From Cymbomonas tetramitiformis (Eukaryota > Chlorophyta > Pyramimonadophyceae > Pyramimonadales > Pyramimonadaceae), in contig LGRX02035483.1 of the NCBI GenBank assembly GCA_001247695.2, positions 186,001 through 250,000 of the forward strand: a stretch of 64,000 nucleotides of DNA, written 5' to 3'. The translations under genes were made by a program, and so were the position numbers. The notes under the pieces are model-generated. The model did no database searches, was not told where the DNA came from, and worked only from the letters and a program-made list of their open reading frames with translations. Positions 45,295-54,436 of the stretch are shown here, piece by piece. Position 1 is the first letter of the stretch; each line of letters starts with the position of its first letter.

Positions 45295-47972
45295 TTATAT
45301 GCTGTCTTTGGATAGCTGCGCAAAGTCATCATAAACATTCACATGAGTATTTCCGGTAAAGTCGTCATTTGGGATGTACTTCGGTTTCTTGTACGTGGTA
45401 TAAAACATGTACAATTGATTCGCCTTAGGTGGACATTGCTGAACGAATTCTTCAGAATCGGAAACTTTCGCGTGTAAGTATATTCGTTCATTTTTTAAAA
45501 AGCAGTTGTACTTTGTAGGCGAATCGTTCATCTGGCCCGATAAAAAAACCATGTCATCTTCCTTATCGTTAAGAATCTCTTCAAGCTCTTTATCTTCGAT
45601 GTCGACGTCGAGGTCCTCATCGACAAATTCATCGTCCAGGTCCAAATCTTGTGTTTCTTGTGGTTGTTTGATATACAACGTGTTGATCAGCATAGCGCAA
45701 ATGCCCGACGATTTAATCACACGCTCAAGAAATTCATTCAGCTTATTGGGCCCACTCGGATCATTTGTAGAGAATCCATCCTCCAACAAGGACAAAGTCG
45801 GGTTGAGTGCCCTATATGTGGGGTGCACAAGTATCTTGCGAAGAATGTTGGCAAAATAATACATTTGAGTATTTTCAAAAGTGTAGTTTGCGATGTCGAT
45901 GGGATCATCAAAACCGTTATTGTATAAGGTCTCAATCAGCTCGTCGTGATTTAACTTGCCGATGCACAAGCCATTCTCGTCGATGTACACTCGATCGCCG
46001 TAATGTTCAACTAACGCGTTTTCGTAAATCGTCCCGGCATCTCCGTTCCAATGAACTCCGTACTCTTGGTGAAGATGTGAACTGTGCACGACGCACAACA
46101 AATCATCGTATTCACCTGTATAGCTGTTGTACACGTCGATCTTCATTTTGAAATGTTTTATCCAGGAGCCGTTTTTCGTTGGCATCATGTCAAAGCGAAG
46201 GTAATCGTTCATATCCGACGTCGAGTAGTCATTCGAATGAGGGTAAATGGTGTATCTGTATTCTTCAGCCGCAAGAATTACAGTTTCAGTTGTCTCAGGC
46301 GGACCTAGTTGTTGTTCCAAGGTTTCTAGTTGTTCTCGAGCGCTGGGAACTCCAGCTAAACTAAATGAAATCGTATTATTCAATTCTTCCAACGCCTTTT
46401 CTCGTCGACTTCGTTCAGCCCGGTGATCGGTGAGTGCGTTACGGGTTTGGTTCGCACGGTCTGACAATATACTCGTAGTCGGTGTCATAGCAACGTCTTG
46501 GCTGACTATGCGTGACTCTTGAATATCAAAAGCTACCAGGTTTGACCAAGCATGTGCAAGGCCAGATAAATCAGTCTTAGACAACAGCTGTTTATATTGG
46601 TGTAAATCTGCATGTTGTTTGTCGTGCGTAATAAAGTTCCACAGTGTTTGGTACATGTACACATCTCTCATCTTGGTGTGAAGCGAGTGTGCCAAGTTAA
46701 ACCCTGTTGCATAAGACTCGACAAACGATAACCCGTGAGTCGGAACGTGCGCAAGATGCAAATATATTCGGGTACGAGCGATCCTTGATAGTACAAAAAA
46801 GACGACTCACCTCTTGCAAGATGGAACTTGATGACGTCCATTCTAGGAAGTACCAATACGTACACCGTGAATTTCTGTAGTTTCAGCGATATGTCTGTTG
46901 TGCTGTCCTTACCAAGCGCTGACAAAAAGGTTACGATCTCCATATCGGTGCGCGGGGTCGTGGCGTCAACAAACAAATTTATTTGCAGGGTTTTAAGAAT
47001 ATCTACGATCGCGCACGCCAGGTACGGATATTTTTGCGAAGTATTGCAATTGCTTTGCGCGTTGTAGCATATGATAACCCCTTGTGCATCAACGTCGCTC
47101 GGTCTTACAATTACATGCATTTGTTCATCGTTCAGGCTCATTCGTGCTAGATCACGTCTCACCTGTTCTACATCAGTGGTATACAAAACGGCGGCGTGCA
47201 AGTTTAATGTGTCCTGACAGCTTGGAGCCAAAACTAAAACGGCGTAGGTATCAGTTGCCCAAAAAGCGCGCGATAGTTGTTGCACTACAAAACCGGGCGC
47301 TGTGAGGCATTTAAATTCCGTCTGCTCCAACACGGTTCGATTCCAAATAAACTGCTGCGTGAGCGCGTAAAGTTGACGAAATCCGATACGGTTTTTATTA
47401 TACCCTAAATATTCCCGATAGCCGACGACATATTCACCTTCACCGTTCAGCAGCAATTGCACTGTTTCATGAACGTGGCTTACGTTTGGCGACGAGTGGT
47501 CGTCGCGATGCTCCTCTATCGGATGTACACCTATGTACAAGTCAGGCTTAGATTTATCGCTGCTCGACGTGTATTCGCTCGTATCTAGCAAATAATCGTG
47601 CGAGTATACGTTTGCTCCCGGATCAATCTGTTGTTTCGTATACGTATTCCACTGATCTAATTCTTTTTCGAGATCCTTTATAAACTTTTCTATTTTCCCC
47701 TTCAGATCCTCGCGATCAAATATCTCTTGAGTATAAGAATCTAAAATACGACTCGTTTCTGTCAGTGTCCAGAAGTGACCTGTCTCTACGCCATATGTTT
47801 CTGCTAAGTCAACGCTTATGCAACCCCCTGATTTGCGTTGTTTGTTATCTTCGTTAGTTTGATCACATTCCATATCTTCGTCGCTTTGTGTGAGTTGGTC
47901 GTTTTCTTCAGCGGATATTTCATATTCTCCATATTGTATAGATTCAACTTCTGGTGCACATAGGACACTCAT
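45295..47972 (-). CDS. 856-aa two-exon protein, candidate major capsid protein
   Basis: ATG 47972; exon 1 to 46811, intron 46704-46810, exon 2 to 45295. Both halves look like soluble alpha/beta protein without membrane segments, secretion signal or enzyme motif. There is an acidic N-terminus, a helical stretch with DREDLKGKIEKFIKDLEKEL at about residue 85-105, and an acidic loop (about 45580-45640) near the C-terminal third. Size, promoter (TATATATA 82 bases upstream) and its place beside protease and scaffold suggest the HK97-fold major capsid protein. No residue-level evidence for that fold can be read by eye. Confidence 0.75.
46704..46810 (-). other. Spliceosomal-type intron in the 856-aa gene
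   Basis: 107 bases. Donor AAGAG|GTGAGT (full consensus), branch-like CTCAC about 33 bases before the acceptor, acceptor GCAACAG|GG. Exons of 1162 and 1409 bases give one continuous frame (phase 1). Confidence 0.88.
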
Positions 47973-48053
47973 ATCGTATCAGTAAACGTCGCACGCGAGG
48001 GAAATATAAAACAACAAGGTATGTCGCTTCACAGATTCCAAGAAGATGACTTG

Positions 48054-48061
48054 TATATATA
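48054..48061 (-). promoter_or_regulatory. TATATATA box of the 47972(-) gene
   Basis: TATATATA 82 bases before ATG 47972, the same distance as for the structural candidate at 7167. Confidence 0.6.
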
Positions 48062-48196
48062 CATAATAACTTTTAATGCAGCGAACCGGAATTGTAGCTT
48101 CTTGAAATACGCATCGTTTGTATTGCACCAACACCGCGGCTAAGAAGAATCGAGTGGCCAAATTTGCTACAATCTGTAACTCTTTGGTGCGCACAC

Positions 48197-48904
48197 ATGC
48201 ATTGTATTACAGCCTTTCGTAAGGTCGTGAAAAAATGTTTGGTGTACGCCGCGCCCGATTACAGCAAACGACAAAGCCGCGAAACGCTGGAAAAACAAAT
48301 ATGTGTACACGACGCCAATTTGAGGTCTCTACAGCAGGACTTAAACAGAGCAAACGAGTCTTTGGCTCAGAGTGTGCAAATGAAGAATAGATCGATGGCG
48401 TGGATCAAAATGATGGAAAGGAAAAAGTTGGAGCGAAAGATAGTTCGCACTAACGGTTTACGACATGTATGCTCTGAAACTTTAGAAAAAATACAGCAGA
48501 GTGACGACATTTGCATGACAATGGAAGCACTGGATCATGCGAACCTGTTTGTGAAAGGAGCGTATAAAGACGTGGATACGAATTTGAAATCGATAGAGGA
48601 CTTAAATGAAAACATGGGCGACCTGCAAGGCGCGACAGACGAAATCCAAGAAGCGCTAAGTACGAGCGGCGACGGCGCGTACGGCGAAAGTGAGCTGCAG
48701 GATGAATTAGACGCGCTTTTTGACGCGTCGATTGACGACTGCAAACAAAAGACCGTGCACACACAAAAGTCTACGATGTCTTATTTTCCTAACATCGAGG
48801 CACCATCGACGCAATCCCTTTTGGACGAATCCGTACATGTTGTTGACGAAGAGCTTGCAATGCCTACTGCTCCGTCTACTGTGTTTGTATTGGAGGGGTC
48901 TTAA
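48197..48904 (+). CDS. ESCRT-III / Snf7 (CHMP)-family protein
   Basis: 235 residues from ATG 48197. Basic N-terminus, then a long helical hairpin. KNRSMAWIKMMERKKLERK (63-81) corresponds to the K-x-A-x-x-x-L-K-R-K-K-x-Y-E helix of Snf7. It continues through a regular helix with periodic Leu/Met to MGDLQGATDEIQEAL and ends with the ELQDELDAL pattern (166-174) typical of Snf7/CHMP4 alpha5. The C-terminal 60 residues are extended and may carry a Vps4- or Alix-type tail motif, not identified. Likely polymerises on membranes during nuclear egress, budding or host membrane repair. Confidence 0.85.
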   Translation: MHCITAFRKVVKKCLVYAAPDYSKRQSRETLEKQICVHDANLRSLQQDLNRANESLAQSVQMKNRSMAWIKMMERKKLERKIVRTNGLRHVCSETLEKIQQSDDICMTMEALDHANLFVKGAYKDVDTNLKSIEDLNENMGDLQGATDEIQEALSTSGDGAYGESELQDELDALFDASIDDCKQKTVHTQKSTMSYFPNIEAPSTQSLLDESVHVVDEELAMPTAPSTVFVLEGS

Positions 48905-49043
48905 TTGCGAGTGTGCACCACATAGAAGATTGCTAGTTACCAGTAGGGGCGTCGCAAAAGACATTGTCGCGTGCGCCAGTACGATACACGTTTACCGATG
49001 CTGCCGGTAAAGAGATTATACTATTGAACTCGCATAACCTAAC

Positions 49044-50258
49044 TCATGGCTCAAGCTGACTACGTTTGCGTTTGCACGCGCCTTGTATCAAATCATTCAA
49101 CAGACTTGTGTGCCATGCTGACAATCCGCATGCTATTTTTTGCATGAAAATGTCGCTCATTTTATCGTCAAGATGATACGGTTTGGTCACGCGCTCCACC
49201 GCATTCTGAAGTATTCGTTGCTCGAGCGATGGCGTCGCACCTAGATGAACACTGTTTTCAAAAAAAAATCTGTGTAGGTCGCAAAGATACTCCGAGTTGC
49301 GATATTTTTGTAGTAAATATAAGCTGCTCATACACTGCAACCAATCCAACTCGTTGTACGCGGCAATTCTGTAAACCTCGCACACGTGAGCGTACAGTTC
49401 GTGGAATGTCGCGTTACGATTGTTCATGATGATTAAAATCTCTTCCTCGAATTCGACGTCTTGCTTTTTGTTGTACAAAGCGCACACGTCTTGGACGGTT
49501 CGGTTGCTCGTGACCAGACCGTCCTGATTTTTCAGAACTACCTCGTCATCTTCTCGCAAGCGGCAGGCCAGTAGATGAGAAGATCCCACGAGAGAGACGG
49601 GAATGAACGAGGTCCCGGTGTCATCCTGCGACAGTGCTAGCCTCTTACGAGGATGCAAGTCTTTTTTTGCGTCGGCATGGAAAATGTAAGCGACGAACTG
49701 GCTTTTCGTGACCACGTTATATTCGATTGTTGTGCTCGTCAATACACCCTTAAAGCAGCTGTAATTGTTCAGTAAAAAGACATCCTCCCGTACGTGTCGC
49801 ACATCCAAAACGATACACACCGGTTTGTAATCGAGCGCTTGTTTTTTTGTTGCAATCGCGTGCTGCTCCTTTCCTTCCGAAATTAATTTTGTGTGCGTAC
49901 TTTCGCACGTATCTTCAAAATGTTTTCGATCCTCCGGAGACGCGCACTTTATCAAGACGTACGCCCCGTTCTTGGTGAGGACGTATTTGTCCAGACCGAC
50001 GTTAGATGGAGTCCGTTCGACGGTACAAAACTGTTTCCACGGATAGTCGTCCACGACACCTCTGAATCTCGCGCAAATGACAAGGCGGCATTCCTTCGTC
50101 CAGGTCAAGCACACGCGCAAACAATCGTCAGCGTAGTCGATCCATTCAGCCCAGACGTTTATTTTGATTTTGAAGCCGTCGATCGTAAAATCTAATATGG
50201 AATGCGCAAGATCTTCATGACCTTGTCTGATGGGCACTGATGCAAACAATCTAACCAT
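49044..50258 (-). CDS. Unknown protein, 404 aa
   Basis: ATG 50258. The N-terminal half is beta-rich with VLTKNGAYVLIKCAS and IEYNVVTKSQFVAYIFHAD. The C-terminal 160 residues are helical and somewhat BTB/BACK-like in feel (FHELYAHVCEVYRIAAYNE, LQKYRNSEYLCDLHRFF), which cannot be confirmed. A basic GACKRKRSQ tail ends the protein. No membrane segment. Confidence 0.75.
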   Translation of the reverse strand: MVRLFASVPIRQGHEDLAHSILDFTIDGFKIKINVWAEWIDYADDCLRVCLTWTKECRLVICARFRGVVDDYPWKQFCTVERTPSNVGLDKYVLTKNGAYVLIKCASPEDRKHFEDTCESTHTKLISEGKEQHAIATKKQALDYKPVCIVLDVRHVREDVFLLNNYSCFKGVLTSTTIEYNVVTKSQFVAYIFHADAKKDLHPRKRLALSQDDTGTSFIPVSLVGSSHLLACRLREDDEVVLKNQDGLVTSNRTVQDVCALYNKKQDVEFEEEILIIMNNRNATFHELYAHVCEVYRIAAYNELDWLQCMSSLYLLQKYRNSEYLCDLHRFFFENSVHLGATPSLEQRILQNAVERVTKPYHLDDKMSDIFMQKIACGLSAWHTSLLNDLIQGACKRKRSQLEP

Positions 50259-50664
50259 GCCGTGCAAGATGCAAAAGTATTGTAAAGACCACGCGGAAAC
50301 TTGTCACGTATCGCACTCGTGATTCGATAAAAAGTAACCGTGTGTACAAAACAAAACGCTACGGTCGAAGATGTCAAGAAGCACTTGTTGGAAAAGGAAA
50401 GAATTTGTATGTCCGTGTTTGCAGTGCCATTTTGAAGATCGCACGATCGAGACATAACGATGACACCGTGATCGATGTAAAAAAGCGGAGATACTACTCC
50501 CGCATAATTTTCGCATTTGTGCGGAGTCCTTCGTTTTTTAACCTGGTTTGTATACAACCGCGTGCTTATTATAAATACACGTGACTGTCAAGAATCAGTC
50601 TCTTCTTCAAACTGTCACGGATAAAGAGAGGTGGGCTGTTTGGTGATAGAACTTGGCCAACGGA
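50259..50664. other. Divergent gap
   Basis: 406 bases between starts at 50258 (minus) and 50665 (plus). TTATTATAAATACACG at 50567-50582 is a TATA-like site. A minus-strand frame of about 90 codons starting with an ATG near 50458 is possible but not convincing. No repeat copy. Confidence 0.35.
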
Positions 50665-51528
50665 ATGTATACTATCAAAAATGATGGACTCGGAGCTAGA
50701 AAATCTAAGATGTACATGCAACAACTTGATCACGACGACACTCAAAAATATCAATCGATGTCCCATCAAACCACCGCCAAGATGCCTTTAGATGATCTGG
50801 ACGATTATTTCACGGATTCTGCCACCAGTGATATCACTTCTGTTACCAAGTCGCTTAATCTTAAATTGTGCGTCTTGATTGCTCTGCTTAGCTTTTTTGT
50901 GATGTGTAATTTCGCTGCGTTGTGCCTTGTCGGTTATTACATAAACTCGTACGATGAGTATGTGCGTGTCTATCTACATAACATGACGTCTCCCGATTTA
51001 CCGTCCGCCCCGTTTTCGGCGGCTCGTATGTCTAATCTGAGTTCGCAAGTGTACGACATGATAAACGTGGCGCACCTGACAACATCCGTGATGAGCAACG
51101 CCACGTCGTTGGATAACGAACGCTTTAACGATTTCAACGTCGACGAAAACTACCACCGAAGTCAAAAGGAACGCGCTCATCAAATAGAGCAGCGAATGAA
51201 CGCGGTGAATAAAACACTAGGAGCCGTGCAAAGAGTGACTGACATGATAGCGAGTGCGCACACAACGACATTGATGGACGCGATGAGTGCAACTCTCAAC
51301 GAAAAGGTGGCATCCGTGGACATGCAGGCCATCAATCAGTTGCTGTACACCGCGAGCGACGATCGCATAATAAATCACACACTATCGCTTTTCGACAAGA
51401 CGATGGACAAAGTGGATATGTATGAAAAAACTTCAGGCGGCGTGCTCGCGCTATTAACGGAAGCGTTAAATGCATGGCGAAGTCGGGGGGGTCGAACACG
51501 AAGAACATTCCGAACAGCATTGGTATAA
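50665..51528 (+). CDS. Type II membrane protein with helical ectodomain
   Basis: 287 residues from ATG 50665 (the frame is open a little further without ATG). Cytoplasmic-like N-terminus of about 68 residues, one strong membrane segment at about 69-92, then a helical ectodomain with several N-glycosylation sites (NMT, NLS, NAT, NKT, NHT). The last 13 codons after the G7 run at 51485-51491 are Arg-rich and unlike the rest. A neighbouring frame reads more naturally (GSNTKNIPNSIGITEDGTL, stop near 51549), so the G run may be off by one base. Likely envelope protein. Confidence 0.75.
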   Translation: MYTIKNDGLGARKSKMYMQQLDHDDTQKYQSMSHQTTAKMPLDDLDDYFTDSATSDITSVTKSLNLKLCVLIALLSFFVMCNFAALCLVGYYINSYDEYVRVYLHNMTSPDLPSAPFSAARMSNLSSQVYDMINVAHLTTSVMSNATSLDNERFNDFNVDENYHRSQKERAHQIEQRMNAVNKTLGAVQRVTDMIASAHTTTLMDAMSATLNEKVASVDMQAINQLLYTASDDRIINHTLSLFDKTMDKVDMYEKTSGGVLALLTEALNAWRSRGGRTRRTFRTALV

Positions 51529-51674
51529 CGGAGGACGGTACCCTTTAGTGTGAGGAATCACATTTCGTAAGGTGTCGAATGTTGCGCAATGAATTTGACT
51601 GTTCGCTTATCGCGAAACAACGAAAGCACGTCACAGCTCGTGACAATGTACTCTTCGAAAAATCAACTTTCAAA

Positions 51675-51770
51675 TACAACATTAGGAGTTGCTTTTTAAC
51701 ATACAACACCAAGATTGTGATCAGTGTAAAAGGTTCTCATATCGCTTCCACAAAAATGTTCAACCCTGCG
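51675..51770 (-). repeat. Palindromic dispersed repeat, copy 11
   Basis: Reverse copy: TTTTTAACATACAACACCAA, GATCAGTGTAAAAGGTTCTC, ATATCGCTTCCACAAAAATG. Between convergent gene ends at 51528 and 51810. Confidence 0.7.
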
Positions 51771-51809
51771 AAAAACTAGCTTTTACACAAGTATTGCCGA
51801 GTGTTTGAT

Positions 51810-53510
51810 TTACAGATACTTGCGAATGAAGTCGTACTCGTGTTGCATGTTCAAAACCGCGGGCGTGTACATAATCTGGAAACGCTCGGACACGACAAGG
51901 TCTGAAAGTGAAACCCAGGACCAATTTTCGATGTACAACTTCCGCAGATTCTTGAGAGTAAAAGCCCATTCGATGCACGGCACATCTTTGCTGATATCGA
52001 ACGACGCGGGATACGGTTCTTGGTTGATCGATCCCACGTCTAAAAGAGTCAAATTGACTGCGCACTGCAGCTGATAAAGTGAGATGTGCGAAGAAAACTG
52101 GCATCTGTACAGAACGAGCGACGTTAGAGACGTTTTTTGACTTAAGCTCTGTGAAAGCTCGAACGGTATCCAGCTTTGAGACAAATTCAAATGTTCGATA
52201 CATTTCATCCCGTCGATGCACCGAGGGAGGACGAAGCGATAAGTATCCGCGCACGTCACCGTGTCTTTCAGTCCCAACAACGTCAGCCGAGTCAATCGAC
52301 TCGAGATGCAACCGAACGAAGTGGCGATCATATGAGTGTTCAACCATCGACACGTTTGCCCGTTGACGTTGTACCCGTTGTAAACAACATTGTCGCCCGT
52401 GGAAATGCGAAGCGATTTGATATTCGTCAATCTCTTCAGATAATGAAAGTCTTCCGGGACGTTCGGGTATGAACTCATTAAAGATAAATGCTCAATGTCA
52501 TTCATCGAGGAAATGATCTTCAAAGTATCGTTAGGCAGGAACCCAAAGCCTTCAACAGAAAGGTGACGCAAAGACTTTGTCGATGCCAAGACGACATTCA
52601 AAGCATCATAATTGTGCACCCAGAGCTTCAAATCCCACGTCGTCCTGATGCTCAATTTTTTATAGCGTCGCCGGGAATGCGGGTGTCGTTTTTGAAAAGG
52701 TGTGTCCGCGGAGTGTAATAGTTTTAAGAACGCAAGCTTGGAAAGGTCAAGCGCGGTCGAAATGTATACGCACGCGCCGATCACGAGCGTCAACGATGTC
52801 AGATTAGGGTAGGATATAATCTCTACAAATCTCGTGATAGAAACTTCGCCGAAACTTGCGCCCTCGTGTGATTCACTGCTCGTGTTCGCGATCAGCATTC
52901 GCCTTACTTTTCTGTCGAACTCGACATGTCTTGTTTGCAAAAAATGTTCGATTTGGTACCGAAAATCCACGATAAGATCCACCGTCGCTATGGATCGGCG
53001 TTCGGCAACCCGATGCACAAAGATCTGCGCGATGAACCGGTCGTTGAATAGTCTCGCATGCACGGCGATACGACGCAAATTCTGCAGACCACTCACATCC
53101 ACGGCAATCTCGCGAGACATCACACCAGACGTAAGACGAAGGTCGATGTATCGAGTCGAGTTGCCTATTATCGATAAAGGAGACCGTCTCTGAGCGTGCG
53201 TGGTTACGAAAACGCTGCGCACGGTGCTGTTGATTTTCACACACAACGTTTTGCACGTGAGTCGTAATTCTTTCATGGACTCGTGGTCAAGACGGTCTCT
53301 CAACATCGGCACAAAATCTTCGAATTCTTCGAGTAAACGAAAAAATATATTGTCGACCACCTCATCGCCGAATCGGCAACGTTTCGAGCTTTGCCCGTAG
53401 GCAATTTCATGCGGCGCGTGCTCGTCGTATCGCATAATGTGATACAATTCACTGCAACTTTCCGCGTAAGCTTCTCGATACAGCCATTCGTCGTCTTGTC
53501 GTACAGCCAT
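51810..53510 (-). CDS. F-box-like leucine-rich repeat protein
   Basis: 566 residues from ATG 53510. Residues 55-100 (VVDNIFFRLLEEF ... LRLTCKTLC) resemble a degenerate F-box. From about residue 110 to the end run irregular leucine-rich repeats of the F-box/LRR type (LTSLTLVIG, LRHLSVEGF, IEHLSLMSS, IKSLRISTG, LTRLTLLGL, IEHLNLSQS, LTSLVLYRC, LRKLYIENW). No signal peptide or membrane segment. By family analogy it may recruit host proteins to an SCF ubiquitin ligase. The LRR part is certain, the F-box is a weaker call. Confidence 0.8.
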   Translation of the reverse strand: MAVRQDDEWLYREAYAESCSELYHIMRYDEHAPHEIAYGQSSKRCRFGDEVVDNIFFRLLEEFEDFVPMLRDRLDHESMKELRLTCKTLCVKINSTVRSVFVTTHAQRRSPLSIIGNSTRYIDLRLTSGVMSREIAVDVSGLQNLRRIAVHARLFNDRFIAQIFVHRVAERRSIATVDLIVDFRYQIEHFLQTRHVEFDRKVRRMLIANTSSESHEGASFGEVSITRFVEIISYPNLTSLTLVIGACVYISTALDLSKLAFLKLLHSADTPFQKRHPHSRRRYKKLSIRTTWDLKLWVHNYDALNVVLASTKSLRHLSVEGFGFLPNDTLKIISSMNDIEHLSLMSSYPNVPEDFHYLKRLTNIKSLRISTGDNVVYNGYNVNGQTCRWLNTHMIATSFGCISSRLTRLTLLGLKDTVTCADTYRFVLPRCIDGMKCIEHLNLSQSWIPFELSQSLSQKTSLTSLVLYRCQFSSHISLYQLQCAVNLTLLDVGSINQEPYPASFDISKDVPCIEWAFTLKNLRKLYIENWSWVSLSDLVVSERFQIMYTPAVLNMQHEYDFIRKYL

Positions 53511-53604
53511 GCGGACCTCGTTGCCAATACAGTGATGTGCTGGATTAGGCTCTCTTGGGACTTGCTTGCACAAACTGCGTACGATGTACGGCGGTGTCGT
53601 CGAT

Positions 53605-53642
53605 GTTCGATCGACACGCGCATCGACGCGCGTCGATCGAAC
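53605..53642. repeat. Inverted repeat sharing the 50-bp-repeat motif
   Basis: GTTCGATCGAC at 53605-53615 and GTCGATCGAAC at 53632-53642 form a perfect 11-base inverted pair around CGCG-rich sequence. The same 11-mer is present at 17441-17451 in the tandem repeats and inverted at 17619-17629. Lies in the divergent gap 53511-53728. Confidence 0.85.
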
Positions 53643-53728
53643 ACGTGACCTCGGAGTACGGTATAGAGCGTACGCATTAGTAAATTATTTTCTACTTGTC
53701 GCTTACGTCTTTTGGTTTGTATAGCAAG

Positions 53729-54037
53729 ATGCCGTCGACAGGTGCAATTGTTGGTAAAGCGGACCTTGCGAAGTCACACAAAGACAGCCGGCAGGCATGT
53801 ACGGAAATGAGTTTTGTGGATCTCAATAGCCGTTTCAAGAAGTACAAAATGCAGAGTACGAAAGTTCTTCGACGACAAGCTGGCGATCTGGAAGAGTTGA
53901 ACGCTAGAGTCTTGGAGCTCACTCTCGAGCTTGACAGTTTGCGCGAGACGTTACACAACGAAAAATGCAGCAGAGATGCGTTGGAGACCCTGTTGGACAG
54001 GTACTTTGGGGTAAAAACTGACGGGAGTGACACCTGA
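53729..54037 (+). CDS. Small coiled-coil protein, 102 aa
   Basis: ATG 53729. Residues 40-60 are basic (FKKYKMQSTKVLRRQ) and lead into about six heptads with Leu at regular spacing (LEELNARVLELTLELDSLRETL). The basic-plus-zipper order recalls bZIP proteins but the basic signature Asn is not matched. Could be a DNA-binding dimer or a structural coiled coil. Confidence 0.7.
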   Translation: MPSTGAIVGKADLAKSHKDSRQACTEMSFVDLNSRFKKYKMQSTKVLRRQAGDLEELNARVLELTLELDSLRETLHNEKCSRDALETLLDRYFGVKTDGSDT

Positions 54038-54189
54038 TCACTTTGACCAAGAACCGTGATAGGAAGTATGAATTATTAAAGAGTCGCGTCTATAGAGCAC
54101 CTGCGCATCCTACAAGCGGTGTCTGACGTCTAACGTGAGGCATGGTGCGGCTTGGGTGATTTAAGAGGCGGTTTTTATAAGGAAAGCGA

Positions 54190-54270
54190 TTTTTGGCTCG
54201 TTTTGGAAGTGGAATGTGGATGATTGCATTGTTAAAACTTAACAACAATATCACATTTACCGCGACTTGA
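54190..54270 (-). repeat. Dispersed repeat, copy 12 (degenerate)
   Basis: GCATTGTTAAAACTTAACAA and the TGTGGATGATT context match the inner end of the reverse core. Lies in the convergent gap 54038-54436, which holds no gene. Confidence 0.5.
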
Positions 54271-54436
54271 CTTTTGATACCGGCTATTGTTTTATGTTCA
54301 CTACTGATACGATTGCACAATCTTCGACAGTTGCTGAAAGGTGACTATTAAATACGCGCGACATTGGTGATCAGAAGCGTGAAAATGAATCTTTTCGTGA
54401 TCCTTATGCACGTTTGGGATGTTTCAGACGATAAGC

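Noticed and set aside
50192..50557. Minus-strand frame of 121 codons upstream of the 404-aa gene
   Set aside because: No ATG near its start, mixed composition and no splice sites that would join it in phase to the gene below.
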